The notes beneath the pieces are model-generated. The model did not search any database, was not told where the DNA came from, and worked only from the letters and a program-made list of their open reading frames with translations. Source: Chiua virens (Eukaryota > Basidiomycota > Agaricomycetes > Boletales > Boletaceae). From it: DNA of 64,000 bases. Where the stretch lies: positions 1,550,001 to 1,614,000 of the forward strand of contig JAHNUO010000009.1 of the NCBI GenBank assembly GCA_019787685.1. The letters run 5' to 3'. Positions 46,362 through 58,300 of the stretch are shown here, one piece after another (position 1 is the stretch's first letter; the number at the start of each line of letters is the position of its first letter). A program made the position numbers and the translations under genes.

Positions 46362-49118
46362 TCACCCAAACGTTCCATTGACCGCCAACAGAGGTGTCGA
46401 TTGGCCGTCGGCAGTGTTCAGGAACACCGTGTTCCCCCACCATGTCGCGATGTTATTCTCCCCGATCGTCCCGTTTTTAGGGTATTGCAGACAGAAAAAT
46501 ATAATGATAATTGAACATGCGAGACCCGTGTCGAGCGCTGCGGAGAGGACGTCTGCGCGCGGGAGTCAGCGAGCACGAATGTGTCTAATGTAGAAACGCA
46601 CAATTGTACTTTGTCCACCAGGAAAAGTGACGTCTTCGGATGACATATTGGAAGATGAATCCGACAATGCCCCATGTGACATAATTGACAGCGGACGCGG
46701 GAGGAATATACCCGGTTCCATTGAAGATGACGGGGAAGCTGTATACGTTTCAGAATTAGACTTCAGAGGGGGAACAGCGTAACGTACTTGACATAGCGGA
46801 CCCAACTGTTCGGCCATCGTTTTTGTGCGAGCCATGCAAGGACTGGGCAAATAGCGCCCATGAGGAAGAACCAAACCAGACCGTGGTATACTTGTCCACT
46901 GGAGAATTGGCGCTGCGGACCTATAACACCCCACTGTATGACCGCGCGATGTTACTAAGGGTCCAGGAAGAAACTCATTTTTCATGACGTACGATAATAG
47001 AAGCTGTTCCAAACACCTCCGTGTTGGGACAAATAAATTTATCCTTCTGCGTGGGACTGCACATATCGGGTATATTGGTAAACATCCAAGCCTGTACGCC
47101 AAGCTGGACAGTCCCGGAGACTGCACAAGCCACTAGCTGGCACCAGAACATTGTCCGAGGAGGTATCTTCATGTAATGACCGAGTTTGAAATCGGATGCG
47201 AATTGCAGTGCCTGGTACATCGTAATGTATCCCCACGTCTTGAACATCATCATAGCGAGAGGACGGCCAGGAATAGCGTAGCCGACGATCAACTCGGTGA
47301 TGACATTGAGACCGACCTGTTGGTTCGTGATGGCTTGTATCATACCAATCGGGATGATATAGACGAATGCGATCACGAGCGAGAGCACGAAACCCCAGAC
47401 AGGGAACTCGGTTGGCCAAATCTCAATACAAATGATGCCGAATACGAACATGACCACAAAGATGCACATATACCACCATTCGGGCACTTGGCGGTACTTG
47501 GACATGAGACGCGCGTGGACGTCAGGTTGCTCGTGGAGGGCTCGGCGTGCCTGCGTCCAGATCTGTTTGCGGAAAAACAAAATGGCGTGTACGATGGTCG
47601 CTGTGATAGATGCGAAAGAAAGGCCATATGAAAGTGCAAAGGTGGTTGACAGGAAGAGAGGGCTGTATTCTTGATAAGCCGTGAGGTTAAGCTCATTGTT
47701 GGGTGTGAGGATCCTTGTCACATTGTATGTGGCACCGGTATTGTCGAATGAAGTCCGTGACTGCATGGGCATGTAAGCCGCATACCAAGTGTTGGTGAAA
47801 TGTACGATAGGTGCCACAATCCAGAAGAATACGACGAAGCCTGCGATAACGTTTGCCTCAGCCCACCACGGGGAGGCGAGTGGGCTAAGAATGTAGGTAA
47901 TTTGAGACCAATCGAAAGTGATGAGACTCATGCCGAGCCCGCTTTCGTAGCCGAAGAGCTGGTTGACGACGACGTTATCCGGAACAATCCAGCATACCCA
48001 GGTGAAGTAACTGAGCGCCTGGAAAAGATAACCCGGGAAGAAATACCAGCAAAGGCCACCGAACCAGACGTATATGAAGAATCGCCCACGCGAGAGACCG
48101 CCACGCGTGCCCATACCAGCATAGACTTGAGCGTGCAACGTGTTGAACAGCGCGCAGTTAACCAAGTTCACGGGCCAGACTGAAAAGATTGAATCAGGGA
48201 ACCATTTCACAGGCCAGGTTTTCGCATACTCATGGAAGGGGGTTCCACCAAGAAGCGGCGCATGATGCCTCCGAGTGAAAACCCGATCATTTGTGTTGAC
48301 ATGACCATCATCCATTGATCTGTTCAAACGTGTAAGAATCAAAGTCGAAGGTGTTCCAATTGAAACACACAGCCAAAGTTAAACACTTGATTGTAGTAAA
48401 CTCTTTGCACCGCAACAATATCAGTCTTTGAGAGGTGGCTAAGTCAAATGAATAGCCAAAGAACAAGGCAAACGCACAGCATAAGCGGATTGATACCCGA
48501 CGGTCGCCATAATTGTCACCAACACGTGCTCCTTGATCGTGAATGGACCAGGATTGATTCGGATGCCAAATATCGTCCAATTTGGCACAATTCTTGCCCA
48601 CAATTGACCCATCGGGAAAGATAAAAGCTGTGCCACATTGTTGGAAACGGTGACGGAGGGATAGCGGAAGTAAAAAAACTGGTTTAGACCGGGCACGATA
48701 ATGGCCCATATGAGGCCTGGGCGAAAACAACTGAGCACGGCGATGTTGGTTCTAGAAGAGGTGCTACCTACCCATCACCCATGCACGGAAAGTACCGCAA
48801 GGAATGGTAGTGTCATCCGTGTTCGCGACTGCCGATCGCACCTCGGGGTAGGGAGAATCATCCTCTGCCAGGTGCTGTTAAAGGCGGTCTGATAGAAGGA
48901 TATGTCATACTGACCAAGGATTCCTGCGAGGGCCTCCTCCTTGTTGATGTTTGGGTCATCAAAATCCTCGACGGGAAGAGCGGTTTGAAAGAGTTCTAAT
49001 GGGACAATATTTGTGCGTGAATGTTGGGCCCCGAACGAAAGCAAGTAAATGGACCTGTTTGCTTCTCCTTCTCGCCCGAGCCGAAACTATGGCGCTCCCC
49101 GTCAACCTGGATCGACAT
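46362..49118 (-). CDS. oligopeptide transporter (OPT family)
   Basis: Proton-coupled uptake of small peptides across the plasma membrane. Start [15 protein letters not shown] at 49118. Then an acidic N-terminus ([28 protein letters not shown]), the OPT blocks [47 protein letters not shown], a long uninterrupted exon (46975 to about 48180) with [52 protein letters not shown], and [18 protein letters not shown]. The end has [22 protein letters not shown], and [15 protein letters not shown]. About 14 helices. Introns are about 50 bp and GT-AG (one near 48180-48225 joins PPSM to IWPVN). The stop at 46362 is provisional, since an intron could extend the tail. No frame break noticed. Confidence 0.88.
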
Positions 49119-51476
49119 TTGGATGGGAGAAAGTCAAGGGAGTAGGAGGTAACGATCGTGCGACAAATAGCTTTATGTACTACGGGTATGCGCAGGGGTC
49201 AGGGTTCGAGAAGACGGTCGGAAATAGCGTTCGCTCCAATGAAATCAACCACTCGACTCATTTTGGTATCGACACGCTGCTGAGAACACATCAAGCCATA
49301 GATATATCTTCTCTAGAATTCTCCAGTCCTTGAAGCATGAAACCATGCGGTACATGCCGTCATGTGGATGATAAGCCCCTTCTTCCACCACACAAGTTCA
49401 AGCTCCGGTCCATTTGGTCCGCCTCCTGCTATAGTAGGCTGCAATCGGTGAACGTCAAGTGCCTCGGTAGTTTGTATATATTCCACGAGTCTCTCACAAG
49501 TTTTTGGGCCATCATCGGTAGAGGAATGGAATTTAAGCTTTGCACTCGAGACTCCTTCAAGCTCATAAGCGCTCATATCCGAGTCAAAGCATGCGCGTGA
49601 ATTCGTTGATTTTCATTGTCAGTGTCGCATACATTACTAGGAAAGGGGTTGGCGTTGCTTGTGGGATTACTTATATGTTGTTTACTACTATGGACGTTTT
49701 GCACACACAGTGCTTATATTAAGACTAACAGCGTGACGGCTCTTCGGGAAACGACCTTGCCAAGCAAGCGGCGACGCGTTCCGTGACCACCGGAACCCAC
49801 GCCCAGGTCCCCATGGTGCGCTACGAGGACCCGTAGCATGTAACTTATGCGGGATTCGAACTATGACACATTCTTCAAGTTCGCTGAAACATATGAAGCC
49901 GAATATCGACCACCTTTCAGCTTGCCTGTGGCAACGCCGCATTAAATCTACATAGGACGTAATCTACTTATCAGCCGACGGAAAACCCGAGGAGTCGGCA
50001 GGGACCATGGAGCTCACTAGCGCTCACTGCTCAACGCTGCGGCTTTAACAGAACGCTATCACAGACCAGCCCCTTGAAACACCAGACACAATTTCACACG
50101 CCACTTGATTTACAAATTCCTCGCTGAAACTTCTGGCTCAGTCTGGCGAAGTGATCAGTGATCCTAGGTCACGTATGCAAGTATGCGAACCCAGATTGGT
50201 TGCGTGTCAAGAGAACCACCGCGTGGATGTCTGAACTTTCCTCTTCGCTCAGTAGTACGCTAACTGATTCAGCGATGCTTACTGGATTTAGCATAACCAG
50301 TGATGCGGCTCAATGCAACGGAGGTGTTTGCTTGGATCAGTCACTGTGGCGCCACGTGCGAGAGAGGGGAAATGAATCTGTACTCGTAATGTCAGAGGCT
50401 CAGGAACCCGGGCTACTACTATCGTCATTGCCGCCGATCAGACAATGATCGGACGGTGTAGGCCATTACATTCCGACAAAGACGATCATCGCGTGCAGTC
50501 CTGGTAACCTTCTCAAAGAGTTGGTGTCCACATGGTCCCCATCTGGTCAGGTGTGTAGCTTGGATCCATGAATTTTGTCATCGTGTGCGAACCTACTGCA
50601 AGACAATGGGAAGAATCCCTCGCGGCTTGCACTGACTTTCAGGATGAGAAAACGCAAACGTCAAGCTTCCAAATCAAGGTTTGTGAAGAGATAGCAACGG
50701 AAAATGGAGGAACCTCGGAGTGCGCCAGTCAATTCGAAAAAACAGATAATTTGGAAAACTTTGTTCTTGTGGCTTGATCATCTAGTGCTATCAATGGCGC
50801 CGCCCCTTGGGAGACTCGGATGAGATTAGGCGAATAAAGCATCCATTGATCGGCTGAGGGTCTCAATGGACAACGTTCCGTTCTGTCAATGCTAGATAAG
50901 TAAAAATAGCTGGTGAGATAGCAAGGTCGAGCCAGGTCAAGTCAGAGGGATGTGCGGACTCGTTTACCAAGCGATTGGAGGTCATGCATCTTGATAAAAA
51001 CATATTCGCATGAGTCTGGTTTGTGATGTCTTCTTGGAGGAAAGGGGATCCTAGACCCGGGTTACCGGTACCAATAGGAAGGACTCGGACCAGCATGAGT
51101 GTGTTTCATCGTTTCTGGAAGTGTTCAAAGGAGACTCAGCCGGGCAGGCGCAGACAACTCGAAGCACATCTATCGGTGCTACAACGCAGAGAGGTTGCGC
51201 GTATGTAGTGCATGTTGACTTTGACAGACGTGAAGACAGATTTTGCGAATTATCATTGCTGAGCGGTGCACCATCACGTGACTTACGACTTCGGACTCAG
51301 TCACTACCGTGACTAAATGAGGATCGTACCGCTCCACTGGATCGCTCAGCACTCAGGCTGGCAATTGGAAAGGATGCATCTGTTCGCGTTTCATGCATCA
51401 TGTTTAAACTTAAGTAACCACCAATCTTTATATTTATCTATGTTTCACTGCGCTCCCAGTCTTTCTCCGAGTCGAG
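49119..51476. other. 2.4 kb region without a recognised gene
   Basis: Divergent promoters of the OPT gene and the GH105-like gene lie at its ends. The middle has frames of 60-101 codons without motifs. A T-arm-like gttcgaatcc word near 49850 does not fold as a tRNA. The only repeat-like item is gaccttgccaagcaag near 49753, related to the hairpin of the 22.5/24.7 kb inverted repeat. Confidence 0.35.
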
Positions 51477-53033
51477 ATGTGGCTCCCTGCGAGACCAGAA
51501 AAACCCCTCTGGATCACTTTTGCGTTTTGGATGACTCGGCTATCATTAGCTCTTGTGTCTGCGCAGAATCTCACAGACACACTATTTTCTGTCATCAGTC
51601 GACGACTTGCCGAAGGGACTAACCACAGGTGAGTCCCCTCTCTTCTTTCCAGATTGACACAGTGACTCACATGAACATAATGATTATCGTCGAAGCTGGG
51701 AGTATGGCACACGTTCCGAGGTTGTCTTGGAGTATAACGCTTTGAGCTATTCTGTTCTTTCTTCTTCCCCAATTCCTCCACCCCAACAGATACCCCCTGA
51801 CTTAGTAGGGAGTCTGGGGGACGTATTTTCTATCGCGCATACGGTTGTTGCAAACCGTTCTGTTTCGAATGGGAACATTACCGGCCCGCAACCGCTTATG
51901 CAAGACTTGAGTGCGGGGGATCCAGCTAGTATCGGTGTTGCCACGCTTCTTGCAAACTGGACTGGTCAAGACGCATTGGACGGGCTGGATTACGCAGGCG
52001 CTGCGCGAGATCAGCTCGCGTTCTTGTTTCAGAAAGCACCCAAGACATCCGATGGCGCAATTTCACACCGCTTGGATCAGGTGCAACTATGGTAAGTGAC
52101 GCGCCCTAGTGTCATGACACTACGTCATCGTTTTGTTACAGGAGCGATTTTGTGTATATGGTGCCACCTTTCCTGGCCTACTATGGCGTCATCACTCAGA
52201 ATGTTTCATTCGTGCAAGAAGCGTGCATCCAGATTAGCCTATATCGCAAATACCTAAGTGATACGGGTGCATATAACCTGTGGAAACACATACAACTTGG
52301 TTCATACGGGACAGATGACGGACACTGGTCCACTGGTGAAGTTTCCCTCGGAGTTCCTCCCTCTTGAATCACTGACGGCCTATAGGGAATGCATGGGCAG
52401 CAGCGGGGATGATTCGAGTTCTCGGAACAATACAAAATTCTCAATACGCAAACTCGCTCAAACAGGAACAAGCCGATCTTTCCGGCTGGATCCAAGAGAT
52501 CCACAATGGGATGTACGCTCATCTCGTACGTCATCTTTGTCCGCATCAAGATTAAATGTTCCTATTTATCACGAATCGAATATTCCCTTTGCGTATCCAG
52601 GATCCCAACAGCGGGCTCTTTCACAATTATGCAGACGACAAGTCGACATTTTTGGATGCGTCTTCCACGGCGCTTCTAGCAAGCACCGTCTACCGCCTAT
52701 CCCTCCTGCGAGGTGTGCACACGCACCTTCCCCAAGCCAAATTTTCGAGGGAGCGTTTGTCGACACAATCCAACGATTCTGCATGGCTCCATTTCACCTG
52801 CCGACGGCTGGTTGACGCCCGTGGTCGATCCGTACGCATACAGAGAACAGGGCCAGGTGAGCCCAGAGGGGCAAGCATTTGTGATCGCAATGCAGGCTGC
52901 TTGGCGAGATTGGGCGGCGTTACGGGCCAAGGGTGCTAATGTTGCGATGCGCACGGACATGTCGGTGAACACGTTTATCTTATTTGCATTGCTTGTTGTA
53001 TTCTCGAACTACATATTCTGGTCCTGGATGTAG
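51477..53033 (+). CDS. six-hairpin glycosidase, GH105-like, with C-terminal membrane anchor
   Basis: Family members hydrolyse unsaturated galacturonyl or glucuronyl ends of degraded pectin. Start MWLPARPEKPLWITFAFW at 51477, followed by a signal-peptide-like stretch ending near VSAQN. Barrel blocks: SWEYGTRSEVVLEYNA, HRLDQVQLW, SDFVYMVPPFLAYYGV (the Asp aligning with the catalytic Asp of YteR-type enzymes, from family knowledge), LWKHIQLGSYGTDDGHWSTG, NAWAAAGMIRVLG, YADDKSTFLDASSTALLAS, DGWLTPVVDPYAYR and SPEGQAFVIAMQAAW. Introns at about 51629-51693, 52093-52141, 52338-52386 and 52532-52601. The C-terminus ends in a hydrophobic helix (TFILFALLVVFSNYIFW) just before the stop, so the enzyme may be membrane-tethered. 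One extra base near 52798 breaks the frame before ADGW. Confidence 0.82.
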
Positions 53034-53204
53034 ATTAATTTCGCCCACCGTCACAACAGTCAGTTTGCTTGGCACAACTCACACCTTCCGAGTCAGATTT
53101 CTTCGAAACCGAGATTATTTGAGCGTTCTGGGTGGAAAGCTGCCACAGGGTCTGTCTTCATGATGCCAGTGTGGAAAAGTGTGATTTCCCTTGATTATAG
53201 ATAC
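53034..53204. other. short spacer downstream of the glycosidase
   Basis: Nothing visible beyond the 3' flank. Confidence 0.3.
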
Positions 53205-53400
53205 TTAATTCACGGCTGTCAAGCACATAAGCGCCTTAAGCAGTGTAAGCAAACACGATTCAAGTGCACAAACTGGCAAGAGCTCGATTCTCTTCAACAA
53301 AACGTCCCACATAATCTCGAACGTTTGTACGTTGCTCGCAACTTGTGTAACTGTATCGACTGGCGAACCACAGTAGGTGTGGGACACCATTCAGTCGTCT
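53205..53400 (-). pseudogene. orphan N-terminal NLR fragment
   Basis: A minus-strand frame with DTVTQVASNVQTFEIMWDVLLKRIELL parallels the segment of the 8.8-13.7 kb NLR that follows its C2-like exon (there VTSGVVGSAQTFETTWNVLLQRIGLF). No NACHT or WD40 sequence follows within the window on this strand. A relic of a second NLR copy or of a transposed piece. Confidence 0.6.
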
Positions 53401-53490
53401 AGCATGCAACAAAGGATGTATCCTCACAAGAACAACCATTCATGCCATGAAATACTATCTTGTCCGTGCTTCGTTTCATTCGTCGACCAT
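53370..53490 (+). repeat. dispersed repeat, copy 2
   Basis: Partner of 22165-22290, directly adjoining and slightly overlapping the NLR fragment. See copy 1. Confidence 0.5.
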
Positions 53491-54043
53491 AACGCAGTTG
53501 GCTGAGGCAAACTCGACGTTGTATTGCTTTCCAATAACAGTCTGGGTTTCGTTCCAATAATCATCTCTCAGCATTGGTCTTGGTCAGTAAGGAAGCGCAG
53601 GTTTGGTGTGGAGGATTTGATGCATCAATCGGCGTCGATGAACCTGAACCTCAGGCAGGCTACAGCGAATCCTTGATCGGCGATACCCGTCAACGAAAAG
53701 AAAACCTTATGGTAGTAAGAGAACTTACAGCTCACGTAGTAACAGAGAAATAAAACTGCGGTCCACAAGATATTATGATTTGAAGTCTACGCCGCAGAAA
53801 GCGCTTTTGACCATTCCCCCTCCATGAAACGGAATTTCTTCTCAAAAATTGCTACGTGGATCAGACTAGACCCAGCACTAAATTTATCGCGAAGGATCAG
53901 TAAAATCCTGGAAGAGGGACCCACTATCCTCGAAATCGATTTCAATTTGAATGTCTACAAGCCTTTCAAAAGGCGAATGAATTCAGGAAAAAGGAAGCAG
54001 CCTAGGACAAGGGTCAGGCGACTGAAACGGATTCATAGAAATG
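53491..54043. other. spacer with no recognised gene
   Basis: A basic 83-codon plus frame begins at 53824, but it is opposite to the F-box gene's 3' flank and has no family features. Confidence 0.3.
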
Positions 54044-54995
54044 TCAACTCGCCTCTTCGTAAAGACACAAAGTAACTTGAACCGCAAGCGAGCGAAGGGG
54101 TAAGTTCTTCCATGTGAGTACATCAAGGATGTCCTGAACGTTCTCTTCTAGTTCATCACAAAGGATGTCGATAGTCAGAGACAGTATCGCAATAGACTGA
54201 GGTGCTTGCTTGAGCATAGTGCGCATACAGAAGTCGAGTTCTGTAATGGCAGATGGGAAAACCAGTCAACTTGATCGACACCTATTAAACACACTCTAAG
54301 TGCTTGCAGGTACAAATAATCAATGGCCGCCACAGGCTGATAACACCCCTGAGGTTCACAACGAGTGACTTCAAGGCGAGACACTCTGGCCTCGACCCTC
54401 TTCTCCGGTTCATCATCAGCAGGACCTTTTAGAAATTGGCAAAGAAGTACCCCGAGTGATTCTATACTCGCAATCGCACGCCAATGTTCTACGTCCACGA
54501 AGCTTCCTGAAAACTTGAGCTCTCGTATGTTTGTCATGTGAAAAGGAAATGTACAGGGCAGTAAACTTTCGGACTGCCCATGAACCGGCGTTGTCGAGGT
54601 GCCATTTCACGAAGTCCCAGGATCCCACGTGTTTTGCCAATGAGAGTGCGAGAGGCTGCTTCGTGGCGATCTGGGTGCATAAGTGCCAGTGGCCCCACGC
54701 GACGTCTTGTACCCCGAGTCGTTACGCTGTGCGGTGGACGTATCTGGGCAGCATATAGTGTCAGAGAACTCGACATGCTCAAAAATCCGAGGAAGGCAGG
54801 AGTTCGCGAAAAACCTGCAAACGAGGCAGAGCCTGGGGAATGTACAACTTTCGCTTGGGGTCAGGCACCTAGTGGGTGGAACGAGGTGTTTCATGATTAC
54901 CGCACACCACTTACCAGTATTCCAACACCCCCCTCAAACGTAAGTGGAATGATGAAAATGAAAGGATAACTTACTAAGTCTTCCACGTTGACATG
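54044..54995 (-). pseudogene. F-box/LRR-like protein, broken
   Basis: Reading from the right: LCLVCRFFANSCLPRIFEHVEF (the F-box-like head), DTSTAQRNDSG, then KHVGSWDFVKWHLDNAGSW, IRELKFSGSFVDVEHWRAIAS, ARVSRLEVTRCEPQ and ILDVLTWKNLPLRSLAV near the end. These follow the order of the family of divergent F-box proteins with leucine-rich-like repeats. They lie in at least three different frames without convincing introns between them, so the copy is broken or badly read. Same family as the plus-strand remnant at 43965-44830. Confidence 0.6.
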
Positions 54996-55322
54996 GCGGG
55001 TTTGGAGACTCGATAGGACACTTGCTGGATCGTTCGAACTATGTACTTGTAGACTTGCCATCTCAAACTTAAACATGCCCATGATCCAATGGTATGCGAT
55101 CTTGAAGGTGGGAGTAAAGATAATTGTGACTTGACTCCGGCAACCTGTTCCAGCTGGTCTCTACTAGTATAATTTGCGCCACATCATACAACTGTAACAA
55201 CATGCTGTAATCATGGGTCCCTAACTACGGCGCGTGGCTTGCGCGTGGCCTCGCGATTCGCGTGATCCTGTGCTTCTCAGCCTCGTAAGTTCAGTTCTTA
55301 TGATCCTTCCCCCTTGCTTACC
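54996..55322. promoter_or_regulatory. divergent upstream region of the F-box and RBR genes
   Basis: Sequence between the F-box remnant and the RBR start. No element assigned; a frame upstream of the F-box gene (54897-55082, minus) may be its N-terminal part. Confidence 0.3.
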
Positions 55323-58300
55323 ATGAGCTCTTCAAGTCGCTCTGTCCACGCGCAAGACCGTACCATGTCGTTTTTACAGGTCAAGGACACTGTCGCTTCG
55401 GAGACAAGTGCAAATACAGTCATGACGCAGTCCTACAGGTATTTGAACTCGTTTCTGTGGCGGCGATAGGCGCTGAACATTACCGACGTTCAACTTTGAT
55501 GCAGCCTCCCTCCAAGGATACACCCTCGGATCAACCTCCTGTAGCTCAAGTCATCTTATTGACGCATTTGCAACACTGAATCCACATTCTAGCGCGATTC
55601 CTCCTCTTCGGGTCCAGTATCAAGCACCCCTTCCCGAGAAACCTCCGGTGTTCGTCCCAAGCGTGGAGATGTGCGCTTTCCATCTTCGTCGAATACCTCA
55701 CATTTAAATCGGCTGATAGGTGCTGAAACCGGATCTCGAACCGGAGAGGCAAAAGTTCGCTTCTTCGTCGCGTCCGATGTCCCCTGTTGCAGAAGAAGGC
55801 GCCGCCACATCCCCAACTGTGACCGGGCCCCGTGCAAAGCGTAGCCAGCACCCGCCGAGGCGGAAAGAGGCCGACGCCGGAGCTGCTGCTCGTGAGCGTG
55901 TCGATGCCATTGTCAAACGAGAAGCGGCCAAAACGATAGGTCAAGTTGGCTACGTTCAACGAAAAGTGGCCGACGAGGCTGCTGCTCGTGAGCTTGCCAG
56001 AGAAGAAGCAACTAGGACGACAAATCAAATTGTCTTTGGCTCTATCGTTACGTACAGCGCGGGGCTCGATGTGTCCAAGCTAATCACAGGCTTCGAGACG
56101 TGCACTATACGCTTCGCAAACCTCCCTCTTGATGTCAAGGAAGACGACATTCATGCATTACTCAGGGATCACAGCATAGATATTGAAAACCTCCACCTGG
56201 TATTCAAGAAGGATTGTGGACTAGAGGTACACATCGTTGCAGACATTGCTAACGGTCAGGCAATCGCGTTGACTCTGGATGGTGTCGAATTCCGAGAAGA
56301 ACCCTTGGTCGTCGAAATGTCTGCGACCAACTCACTCGACGGCATGGATGCAACGACTGGTCAAGGATCCGACATATTGACCATATCCTGGCGCGCCCCT
56401 GCTGCACGCTACGTTGCGGAGTATGTCGATGTTCCTGCAGCGAAAGCCAAGGTCGCCGAACTCAACCGTTTCAGTTTACTGTGGCCGCCGTATCAGAGTG
56501 GAGAATGAATTCTCAGCCCCCTGGTTACTTCATACCCAATTTGCGACTCAATGCCATCAAAATCAACAATCCTTCCCCCCGACATCACGGACGAGGATGT
56601 TATCAAGTTCACAAAGTCACAATCTGCCAAGCGACTCCGTATCAAGGGTACTTTCACTGGCGCGTACACCATCGAGCAAGTCGCTAGGTTGGTCCGGAAC
56701 TGATATCGAGCAGGCTGTTCCGGAAGGATTCCTGAGGTTCGATGATCCTCCCAGCACCTGCAACCTAGATGGCACCGTATCTGCACGAGCATACTTTTTG
56801 TCGTGGGATGAAGCGCACATGGCATACACTCGTCTCTCAGGTCAGCGATACTGTCAACAGGCTATCTGGCTTCGACTTCCCAATCCCATGCACTACACGC
56901 TCGCGATCCCCCTGGCACAGTACAGGGCTCAAACAGCGCAGTGGGATTCTCTTGTGGAGTCAACCAAGGACCAGCAAGCCTGTGTACTGCACGTCCGCGA
57001 GTCTGGCGCCGTCGTTCGTATCCAACTTTCCGGATCGGTCAAGGAAGCGACAGGGGCAATGAAGGTACGGGTCGAGAATCTAGCGAGGGGAGAAAAGGTG
57101 GAAGGGTGGCACCGATCATTGGGGATCTCTGGAAATCCGTTCGTGCTCCGTGTCTATTCAGAGACAGGGGCATACCTGCGGGCCGACTTGCAGCGGCAAT
57201 CCTTGAAGATCTATGGGGCGCCTAAAGCGGTCGATCAAGCTCGCGAGATGATCAAGAACGAGCTCGAGAGATTGGCTTCGTTGGACTACACCACCATTCT
57301 CCCGCAGACCTCCGTGGGGTTCTTCGTCCGAGAAGGCATTCAGCAACTGAAGGAAACGCTGGGAGAGGATAACGTCAAATTTGCGACGTCTTCGAGAAAG
57401 ATTATTGTCTCTGGCGGCGAAGAGGCCCGACATGCACTCGATCGTCTTATCCAGCTCTCTCTTACCGGGAACCCTTCCATCCCGAATGCACGGCGAGGTA
57501 ACCAGACGTGTCCGATTTGCTACGACAACATCTCTTCCCCACACCAACTAGGCTGCGGTCACACGTACTGCGTTGCTTGTCTCCGCCATTACATATCCTC
57601 GGCCTTTGAATCAGATCAGCTCCCTCTACTCTGCCTCGGAGATGAAGCACAGTGCCACGTCCCCATCGCCATTCCCACCATTCAACACTTTGTTCCCCCG
57701 GCGGCCTTCAACCGACTTCTCGAAGTCGCGTTCGATGCCTACATCGCGAAACACCCCGAGCAGTTCAAACACTGCAAGACCCCGGACTGCACGCAGATCT
57801 ACCGTGCTGCCCAGACCGGCGCGACGCCGCAGATACTTCACTGTCCGTCCTGTTTCTCCGCCGTGTGCAACGCATGCCACGACGACGCACACCATGGCCT
57901 CTCCTGTGCGCAGAGCCGGGCGAATCGACACCCATTTGAGCAAGCACGGATGGACGACTGGATCGCGTCGCAAGGCGGACGCGTCAAGAAATGCCCGCAA
58001 TGCACCGTACCGATCGAGAAGACTGAAGGGTGTAACCACGTGACGTGCAGGTACGCAGGATCGTGCTCGATCGGCTTGCAGACGCTGATGATGTGACGTG
58101 TAGGTGTGGCGCACATATTTGTTGGCATTGTCTGGGTGTCTACACCGATAGGACGATTTATGCGCACATGAACGAAGCCCACGGGAACATCTACGGCCAA
58201 GACGCCGAGGAACAGGAGAGACAAGTCCGCGGAGCAGCATCGACAACAACAAGTAGAGGGGGGAGAGACGAGTAGCGGAATGGGAGAGGCGGGCTGCGGA

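Noticed and set aside
47176..48183. Plus-strand frames of 80-151 codons opposite the OPT gene
   Set aside because: The OPT reading on the minus strand is uninterrupted and matches the family along its length; the opposite frames are shadows.
49835..49865. Possible tRNA T-arm (gttcgaatcc on the minus strand)
   Set aside because: The five bases on either side of the loop do not pair and no anticodon arm or acceptor stem could be drawn.
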